A stretch of DNA of 64,000 bases from Xestospongia bergquistia (taxonomy: Eukaryota; Porifera; Demospongiae; Haplosclerida; Petrosiidae), in assembly GCA_963965975.1 (NCBI GenBank), contig OZ014423.1, positions 868,001 through 932,000 on the forward strand, given 5' to 3'. Position 1 is the stretch's first letter. Each line of letters begins with the position of its first letter. The position numbers and the translations under genes were made by a program. Under the pieces are notes generated by a model. The model saw only the letters and a list, made by a program, of their open reading frames with translations. It was not told the origin of the DNA and searched no databases. Positions 56,167 through 64,000 of this stretch are shown piece by piece.

Positions 56167-56997
56167 TAGTCATGCAAAAATATATTGTCTTTTATATATA
56201 TATATAAAATGGAAGAACTATATATTCCCACCATTTTCTATTTAGAAGGGTGTAGTCTAAACTTTACTACACCATGTGTTGTACCTGTAGTAAAATATGT
56301 CAGCATATTATAATATTTGTGGTTAGATCAGTGGTTATTCTAATCAGTGGTAATGGTTTAAGTTCCAGTTTACATGTTGACAGACACCCTTTAGTCATAA
56401 TTATTGTTGTAATGAACTAATGACATATGTGGCCAGGCTGTGTTTTGTAGTTAACATTACTTTGAGAAATACTACTCTATTTGAATACAGGTTGGACAAC
56501 TCAGTGTTACTCCTACATTATAAGTTTATTAGTTAAGAGACTGGTAGTCTAGAGAACAACATATCTTGAAGCATTATAAGTGTTATATTAATAGTCTGTT
56601 TTTAACTTGTGATAATCAATAGTGTACTATTTTATTTTGTTCTAAAAATAGTAGATGTGTCTCTGCTATTTTTAGTGACAATTATTTCCTATTTTTAGCA
56701 TTGATACAACAAAATATACTTTTGAAAGTTATTATAAATAGTATAATTCATGAGTAGTTTTAAACACATTATATAATGTATTATTACTATTATGTAAGAG
56801 AATGATGTTGTATTTCCTTCTCACATTACATTAGGTGAGGAGTTAGAGTAAGGTATTTGTCATATTAGACGTGTCATCATAATAGAAGCAGATGAAGCTC
56901 TTCATTTGGCAACACAAGAAGAAATTGATGATATTTTACCTGATGGTAAGTACACACAGTCTTATAGACATAATAACATAGTCAGAGAGATAAATTA

Positions 56998-57040
56998 AGA
57001 TGGCTGGCTGTGCAGTAACTGTTTTTACACCAACATTTGT
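56998..57040 (+). repeat. partial copy of the element found inverted at 60690-60735
   Basis: TAAGATGGCTGGCTGTGCAG and the following bases up to CACCAACA match, in reverse orientation, the head of the tRNA-like SINE candidate at 60580-60735. Confidence 0.6.
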
Positions 57041-57389
57041 TTTGCATGTTTGGGTATTATTTAAAGAACACATTAACTTGGAATATATCAACATCAAATG
57101 TATCCTAGCAACATCAAATATATCCTAGCAACACTATGTAATTGGTAAAGTGTGTATATTATCTTTCAAGTAATTGAGAACTCTGTTCATGTAATAATTT
57201 GTAATATATATAATTATGGTAATATAATTTGCTGATGTAATACAAACTGAAAACATTGAGTGTAGTAGTTATTTTATGGTATGTCCCAACAAATTGTGAA
57301 TTAAAGGAACATGACTTAACATCAGTTAGTGTTTATCAACAATAAATGAGATCACTACTCTACACTGTAATATCACTGAGATACCTACA

Positions 57390-57802
57390 TATTCCTAAAC
57401 AGTAAATAATGGTGGTATACATACATTGTAATATATTGTAATATCTATTTGTATCTTTGACATTTGAAACAGAACAGAGATATCAAATTTGCTTAATTTG
57501 TTAACTGTTTCTAAGGAAGTTGTTCTTTATTACTCTGGTATTTTAATTATTGTTCTGTTCATGTTACTAACTACTCCATTGATACCAGTAATGAAGATAC
57601 TTTCACACCTCATCATACCCTGTATGGTAATGTTGATATGCTATGTAGGTATCTCAATATATTACTGTTTAGGTTAGTTGTATTATTAATTGTATACAGT
57701 ATTGTAATAGTGAAAATGAAAGTAATTGGTCTTTACCTGTATGTTCCATGCAACATCCTAACATATTTACATCTACATGTAGTGTCTAATAATAGTTAAG
57801 AT
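57390..57802. repeat. ~410-bp direct repeat, left copy
   Basis: From ATTCCTAAACAGTAAATAAT to AATAGTTAAGAT; the right copy is 60741-61158. About 90 percent or more of bases agree by eye. Together they flank the mosaic MVP block. Confidence 0.85.
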
Positions 57803-59096
57803 CTATAAACACAAGCTGGTATTAATTATGTAATATTTATAAGTTCTTATATCATATAGCAAGTGGTCAAACTCGTTAATCCAATGATAATTACTCCTAT
57901 CCGTCTCAAAGCTCATCAAGATCTTGTTGACAGTGCTGGAAGGTAAGACCATATCCTTTTATTAAAACTGGTGCTATTGTTATTATTAGTGTTCGTTACA
58001 CTGGAGAGGAGTGTCTTGTGAGAGATACTGGATCTTATCTTCCTGGTGTATATGAAGAGGTAAGTCTTGCCTTGTCTATATCTTAAAATATTTTGATAAC
58101 TATAGTCTTGTACTAATTGAGCTGTAAATTAAATGTGATTTTCAAATAAGATCCATTACAACAAGCATTTAAACTCTGACTTAAATCTATTCATTATCTA
58201 AAGTGCTGTTTAGTGTGTTACTTAAATAAACAAATAAACTATAATTATATAAAATCATCAGACCAGACCAGACTAGACCATCATAAATTATTAATATATT
58301 ACATAATTGTTATATTGTTTATATTTAACTACTAGTATTGTTTATGTCTTAATTGATAAATTTATTCTACATTTATTTGATACACAATCCCTCTCTCCCT
58401 CCCTCCTTTCCCCTCTCTCCCTCTCTCTCTCTCTTTACTCTAGGTTGTTGAAGAAGTGGAGGCATATACTCTTACTCCAAAAGATGCCCTCCATATCAGA
58501 GCTAATGATAATTATACTGATCAATTTGGCAAGAGACGTAGCATTGGGGAGGAGTGGTTAGTAACTTCAGAGGATACAGAGTCTTATATTCCTGATGTTA
58601 CTGAGGTAAGAATACTCTATATAAAAGGGGTGTGTCCATAGCAACTGTTGCTAGATAGATAGAATCATAGAGTTGAGACTATTTTTGTATGCTTTCTAGC
58701 TAATGTGTTCTTCATAAGGGGTGTGGTCAATTAATTATCAATAAAATAATTGTAATATTAATAATATCACTAATAGTTATAAATGTGAACAAAGAATGAG
58801 TAGTATTAATTGTCCTTATAGTAACTTTTGACATTGTGATCCTTTTAATTAACGTTTGTTATTATTATTTGAGAATATAGTTGCCTTGGTGACAACGCTA
58901 TTAGCAAATATATTAGATATCTCTGTAATTATCAATATTGAGGATATAACAGATTATGAAGAAATGTTTCATTGTGTATACAATGGAAGACAATATGTAT
59001 TTAATTTGACTGTTGTGTTCTCTAATGTATATATATATTGCTGTTATATATTGACTGAACTCCAGGGCATGTTTTAGTAGTAAAATAACAGGATTA
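57803..59096 (+). pseudogene. MVP copy, part 2 (exons of 43949, 44090 and 44550)
   Basis: Corresponds to MVP 43892-45190. The first exon copy lost nine bases in frame (Gly-His-Ala missing). The second is intact except a Trp to Cys change at EEWLV. The third (58444-58604) encodes [20 protein letters not shown] onward without change and keeps both splice sites. The copied stretch continues into the intron, then stops at a breakpoint near 59096. Confidence 0.88.
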
Positions 59097-60200
59097 ATTT
59101 CAGACAAAGGTAAGTTATGGTTGTGGTATCACTTGACAGCATTCTTGTAGAAGTTACATAGAGGATTTTGTACATACTAGACTTGATTAAGTTGACTTGT
59201 AAGAGAATGTTGTAATTGACTTGTAAGAGAATGTTGTAATTGACTTATAAGATAATGTTGTAATAACAGACTACTTCAATCAAATACAATAACTCTCATG
59301 ATTTCACAATCTCTTATTATAGATGCAAGAAGCTGAGGTACAATTTTTAAGGGAACAAAATGAATTAGAAATCAACAAAGCTAAAGAACTTAGTAATATT
59401 GAGGTAACATAATTATAATAAAATACATGTAGTCATTATTATTATATGTAGTAATATTGAGGTAATATATAATAATAAAATACATGTACTCACTATTATT
59501 ACATGTAGGTATCCAAGTCTAGTATAATGGTCCGCTCTATGGGACAGGAGGTTATATCTCGTATTACAAGATCAGGATCTCAATCAAAGGTAATGTAATT
59601 AATTGAAATGATATCGTAACAACAATGTAATGTTATGATAATGAGTTAGTGTCATTGATAGTAATCTGGTCTGATCAGGTAGATATATTATATCATGAAT
59701 ATTTTAAATATTACATAGCAGCCATCTATGTATATTCATAATTCATAAATTTCTCATGTTATGACCACCAAAGCCAGCTGTACATTTATTACCTTATATA
59801 GTATAATAAATTTGTACCTTCAACATTCTCTCTCTTTCTCTCTCACTCACTCAGGCCCATCTTCTTCAAAGTCTTGGTATACAACCTGTTCTACTTACAG
59901 ATAGGAAGACCCCTATTAATTTATATGGGAACCCAGCTGGGTGTTATATCACACAACCTAATTGATATTATTATATCAACTGACATATTGTTCCCCTTTA
60001 TTAGTTAACTGACATTATTAGATTTGATATTATTTGATGATTTTTAGTGATATCTTTATATATCAGTTGTCCCCTTTTAATTGTGTGTTTGTTTATAGTT
60101 TATAATGATAATATAGTTTATAGAGAAAACAAAGGAGTCAAGAAAACCAGTTTAATAAATAGCTTCATTTGCACAAAACCATTCACAATAATATTGTTCT
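59097..60200 (+). pseudogene. MVP copy, part 3 (last three exons and 3' flank)
   Basis: Corresponds to MVP 54891-55960. Exon copies at 59323-59403, 59508-59590 and 59855-59965 keep splice sites and open frames; the last one encodes [15 protein letters not shown] and the stop. The matching 3' flank is copied to about 60200. Alone these exons lack a start, so they are called as a pseudogene fragment, though they could be spliced onto upstream copied exons. Confidence 0.85.
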
Positions 60201-60209
60201 TGTTGTGTT

Positions 60210-60500
60210 ATTCCGTATCACATACGTAGCATTCCGTCGGAGTCGGAATGTTCTAAAATCGTGATCTAGATTCTAGTCTAACATTCCGTATCACATCTAG
60301 ACGTAGCATTCCGTCGGAGTCGGAATGTTCTAAAATCGTGATCTAGATTCTAGTCTAACATCTAGATTTTAGATCTACATTCCGACTAGTCATATCTAAT
60401 ACCATTCCGACTCACTAGATACTGACATCTAACATCTAGACATATCTATACATTCCGACTCTCTATCTAATATACATTCCGACTCACATTTAGACATATG
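60210..60500. repeat. ATTCCG-rich local repeat
   Basis: A unit of about 85 bp containing GCATTCCGTCGGAGTCGG and AAATCGTGATCTAGATTCTAG occurs twice in tandem (about 60212-60280 and 60287-60360). It is followed by degenerate ACATTCCGACT and CATCTAGA motifs to about 60500. Not found elsewhere in the window. Confidence 0.8.
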
Positions 60501-60579
60501 TTTGTTTCGTTAACTTTATAATTTGTTTGTGTCACATCAGTATGTGACTATATTTTTTTGCTTTCTGTTTAGGCTGACT

Positions 60580-60735
60580 ACTATATATTTTTTTTTATTT
60601 GGGATTGAACCTACAATGTCTTGATCAATGCATAGAAGTCTAACTATTGCACTAACTACTTTGTGGTGCTGACTAGTGTAATAAATTAATGTTGGCATAA
60701 AAACAGCTACTGCACAACCAACCATCTTAATTTAT
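60580..60735 (-). mobile_element. tRNA-derived SINE candidate
   Basis: On the minus strand TAGTTAGTGCAATAGTTAG (60640-60658) resembles a Pol III A box region, and GGTTCAATCCC (60601-60611) is a very good B box, 29 bp further. An A-rich tail follows (complement of 60580-60600). The head from 60735 to 60690 matches 56998-57040 in the opposite orientation. It is not a functional tRNA: no proper acceptor or anticodon stems can be drawn. Confidence 0.6.
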
Positions 60736-60740
60736 CTCAA

Positions 60741-61158
60741 TATTCCTAAACAGTAAATAATAGTGATATACATACATTGTAATATACTGTAATCTATTTG
60801 TATCTTTGGCATTTGAAATAGAACAGAGATATCAAATTTGCTTAAGTTGTTAACTATTAACTGTTTCTAAGGAAGTTTGTTCTTTATTACTCTGGTATTT
60901 TAATTATTGTTCTGTTCATGTTACTAACTATTCCATTGATACCAGTAATGAAGATACCTTCACAGCTCATCATACCCTGTATGGTATGTTGATATGCTAT
61001 GTGGGTATGTCAATATATTACTGTGTAGGGTAGTGATATTATTAATTGTATACAGTATTGTAATAGTGAAAATGAAAGTAATTGGTCTTTACCTGTATAT
61101 TTCATACAACATCCTAACATATTTACATCTACATGTAGTGTCTAATAATAGTTAAGAT
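60741..61158. repeat. ~410-bp direct repeat, right copy
   Basis: Right partner of 57390-57802. It runs directly into sequence equivalent to MVP 48740 (AAGATTTATTTTA), so the second MVP copy resumes here. Confidence 0.85.
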
Positions 61159-63530
61159 TTATTTTATATGATTGTTGTCTTGTTTATAGAAAAGCTATAT
61201 CTCTTAATGAAAATGAAGGTATTTATATCAGGAATATACAAAGTGGTCAGGTAAAGGATGTATTGTGTACTTGTATTGTGTGTATATATAATCATATCCA
61301 CTTTGTATATTGTTTAACCATTATGTAATAATTTAATAAGATGATCTAATTATGTTGCCACTTAACCACTTGAGGTTAATTATATTTATATTAAGTACTG
61401 TAAGAGTTTTACCTAGTAATCATGAAATAAACATTACCAGACTTCTTTTCAAGTCTTAATTGGTCATATCAAATAAACATATCATTAAGGATAGTCAAAG
61501 ATTTGAATATACTGAACACTATACAAATTGGTATTAATTACATGTAGTTTATAACTACTAGTGTTATGATGTTATTAGAAATATTTGAATAGTATCAATA
61601 TTTTCTTTACATAGTTTGGTTTAACCACAGCTAACTATTATTGTATTGGTTCATATGATATTCCATTATATTATGCTCTATTATAAAATATTGTTATCTA
61701 TATAATATTAATTTATTGATTAGGTCTGAGCTATGTTGGTCCTCCGTCATATCTGTTACTCTATGAGAATGAGCTGATTCTACTTGTGGAGGAGATATGG
61801 AGGTATGGCCTACAGTGATAGATAAGACAATATTAATGTATCATTATGTTTACATAGCATAATAGTGATTCTATTTTCTGACAACCTACATGGGCTCTCT
61901 CTCTAACATATCATATGACTGTAATGATATAACGTAGACATGAGGTCTAAGTCTGTTTTTTTTTGACAAATAACAATAATGAGGTATTTGAATGATATCA
62001 ATGTTTTCTTTACATTGATAGTTAAACATGTTTGGGTTATATTAGCCCTATTCATAGTTAACATAACAGTGTAGCTACTTCCTAACCAATTGAGCTTGTA
62101 ATATAGGAAACAATAACTTATATTGAGAGTCATGGTTGCTTGCTTTTGTTTTTTTTTCACAAGGGAAGGTGTTGGTGTTGGAAATAAGAGTATTAGAAAG
62201 ATTGCCTGTTTTGACAGTGCTAAAGATCCCTCCATTTTCAAAGGAAATGTAAGTTATAGCATATTCTCCATGAACTTTTTCACATTGCTAACACTATATG
62301 ATATCCTTTGTATTGTCTTAATTGCTAATGTGTTAACAGTATATCCCTAAGGGTTAATAGTGGGGGTACACGACTATCATGCTGTTACAGCATCTCATTT
62401 TTCTCCTCTAACATTGCAAAATCTATTTCAATGATACTATCTATCTAGTACATTAAAAGAAGGAAATGTTTGATGTTATTCACAAATGTTGTCTATAGGT
62501 TTCTAAACCTTGTTTTGTAAACAGATTGATGTTGCACACAACATGACTGACAGATGTGTATAATATATCACTATGATTCTAAGACCAGCTTATCTTTGTG
62601 AGACATAAATTATATGCTGGCACATATTGTTATGATATCACCTTATGAGTTAAGCAGGTGTATCTGTGTATCAAATATCAAACATTGCCATCCTAGTAGG
62701 ATATAGAGCAGTACCTGCCATCCTAGTAGAATATAGAGCAGTGCCTGCCATCCTAGTAGGATATAGAGCAATGCCTGCCATCCTAGTAGGATATAGAGCA
62801 GCTGCCATCCTAGTAGGATATAGAACAGTACCAGTTTGTCTTGTCTCAACTAAAGCTTGGTTCCCATTTGATTGTATGTGCTGTTACACAACAACTAAGT
62901 GGAAACCCTAGTAAAGAGGTGCCAATAACACACCTCATCAATTAAGCAATGTATGGTTTACATAAGTGGTTTAATCTTAGTTGGTTGTAGGGAAGTACAC
63001 CACAACTGTTAAAGCCACTTGTGTAAGCCAAATGTGGATGATAACTTTTACTCAATTTATAATAGTCAAAATTACAAAAACACACAATGCCTAAACTTGA
63101 CGGATTTTAGTATTCTTCTCAGTAGTACAATGTAGTCAAGTAAATATTTGTCATATAAGATACTATTGGTAATAATATTCCTTGTACACATATAGTAGAT
63201 ATATGTGTACAAGGAATAACTGTATTGAGAAAACAGCTAGAGTGGTTGGTATTTGGACTAGACCTAGTTGTATTAGTACCTCTTGAAAACTTAATGTCCT
63301 TAGTCTTAGTGATAAGTTAGTAGCATCATGATAAGATCATCTCTCTCATGTATTACTGTTGCAGTTAGAAACCAAGAGAGAAAATGCCTTGAAAACATTA
63401 TGTATGTTCTTAGGACCTGATTTTATAACAAGGTACATTACAATAAGTATCTCACAGTTTGTATTAATAGTGTTTACAATTTAAGAAATATTGATTATTA
63501 TTAAATAATACACATCATGAGTAAGTTTTT
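61159..63530 (+). pseudogene. MVP copy, part 4 (exons of 48780 to 51254)
   Basis: Exon equivalents: 61191-61250 (intact, [12 protein letters not shown]), 61723-61801 (TGA as second codon, one-base loss and a larger deletion), 62163-62247 (intact over [16 protein letters not shown], Tyr to Cys), 63207-63318 (four-base insertion, frameshift) and 63362-63442. The exon of 50560 is missing. A 30-bp tandem repeat sits in one intron. Order follows the original gene. Confidence 0.88.
62686..62832. repeat. 30-bp minisatellite
   Basis: Five units of TGCCATCCTAGTAGGATATA plus AGAGCAGTAC, the last one shortened by three bases. On each strand it gives an open frame of repeats, which is not called as a gene. 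Confidence 0.9.
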
Positions 63531-63724
63531 TAATACAGGTATAAAGTTAAGCGACAAACAAATAATTGGTTACATAACAATAGAAACAGCATAATAACTA
63601 GCAATAACAATGTTAATTAAGTGGGAGATGGCAATAAAGGTTCACAATGAAGAATCATCATAACAACCAGTGTATACAACATTATATATATACTAAATGC
63701 TATGGTACTTGATAACACAACATC

Positions 63725-64000
63725 TCAGTCATTAGCTGGTGGACGGTATTCTTTACCTCCTATGACAGCTACTGCTTTCCCTGCATTCGTCGAACATTGG
63801 ACAGATTCCTGGACAGGTACATCCTCTGGCATCTGCTCTGCACAAACTAGGAGATACAAGCCAATATAACACAAGGGAATAGAGGAAAGGAGATGTGAAT
63901 GCACAAGATGGTTGTTTTGGCATGGTATAAGATGGATCAAGTGGTCGTTGGGTTGTTGATGACCTACAACGACTAGCTGATTATAGGCAAACATACCGTA
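63725..64000 (-). CDS. paralogue of the nested membrane-protein gene (5' end outside)
   Basis: Frame open from the stop at 63725-63727 to the window edge; an ATG lies at 63992-63994, but comparison with the gene at 51515-51901 indicates that the N-terminal membrane segment should lie beyond the edge. The visible part has the second hydrophobic stretch (SSIPLCYIGLYLLVC) and the tail PEDVPVQESVQC, VIGGKEYRPPAND. It lies antisense in the matching intron of the MVP copy. While MVP exons around it are broken, this frame is uninterrupted. Confidence 0.6.
   Translation of the reverse strand, partial: YGMFAYNQLVVVGHQQPNDHLIHLIPCQNNHLVHSHLLSSIPLCYIGLYLLVCAEQMPEDVPVQESVQCSTNAGKAVAVIGGKEYRPPAND

Larger units (their letters stand above)
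56253..57802 (+). pseudogene. MVP copy, part 1 (exon of 47693 and flanking introns)
   Basis: Matches MVP from about 47165 to 48510 with scattered differences. The exon equivalent (56835-56945) keeps ILPDG and its donor but carries a TAA directly after GAGTTAGAG and an insertion, so it is broken. The exon equivalent to 48111-48202 is missing. From 57390 on the sequence is not MVP-derived but recurs at 60741. Confidence 0.85.

Noticed and set aside
57489..57677. Hydrophobic 62-codon frame in the 410-bp repeat
   Set aside because: It looks membrane-like, but the right repeat copy at 60833-61030 breaks the frame with indels, so there is no sign of constraint.
60601..60680. Functional tRNA gene on the minus strand
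   Set aside because: A and B boxes are present, but the acceptor and anticodon stems do not pair; a tRNA-derived SINE fits better.
62643..62911. Repetitive frames on both strands
   Set aside because: By-products of the 30-bp minisatellite, whose unit length is a multiple of three.

Overview
This is an intron-rich, AT-rich and gene-dense nuclear window from an animal. Most introns are about 40-80 bp with GT/AG borders, neighbouring genes often start within 90-220 bp of each other head to head, and the gene set (a DOK-type PH-PTB adaptor, a GRK4/5/6 kinase, an LST2 FYVE protein, condensin, exocyst and vault genes) is metazoan. Short introns, small intergenic gaps and the mixture of families suggest an early-branching animal, most likely a demosponge of the Amphimedon type. 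The species call is inference.

Layout: 1-1132 3' end of VPS51 (+); 1133-3745 gene-free, repeat-rich DNA with hairpins and tandem repeats; 3746-7241 DDX41 (-); 7383-9181 DOK-like adaptor (+); 9328-11124 CCDC172-like coiled coil (-); 11240-13902 PYROXD2 (-); 13989-17631 DUSP11-like RNA phosphatase (+), whose fourth or fifth intron carries an intronless 443-residue gene of bacterial appearance (14933-16264, +); 18017-22564 LST2/ZFYVE28 (-); 22860-27804 NCAPG condensin subunit (-); 28028-30139 EXOC8 in one exon (+); 30482-32059 CFAP119-like ciliary protein (-); about 32327-32720 a GC-rich, structured, TATA-led and T-tract-ended candidate non-coding RNA; 33284-35175 PSMD4/Rpn10 (+); 35818-40911 (or 41808) GRK4/5/6-type kinase (+); 41976-55730 major vault protein MVP (+), with a small membrane-protein gene nested on the opposite strand in one intron (51515-51901).

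From about 56055 to the end the window holds a rearranged partial second copy of this neighbourhood: one isolated, perfectly preserved GRK kinase exon, then MVP exons out of order, some intact and some broken, and at the edge a diverged paralogue of the nested membrane-protein gene. A mosaic block made of two distant parts of MVP joined at a 7-base microhomology sits in the middle, flanked by a direct repeat of about 410 bp.

Most single genes are housekeeping or trafficking functions (GARP tethering, exocyst, endosomal LST2, proteasome, condensin, RNA helicase, RNA phosphatase, vault). The observations most worth pursuing are the intronless nested gene in DUSP11, the structured RNA candidate, the nested membrane-protein family inside MVP, and the shuffled MVP/GRK duplication. 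Exon borders were read by eye from translation and GT/AG signals; internal borders not listed should be treated as approximate.
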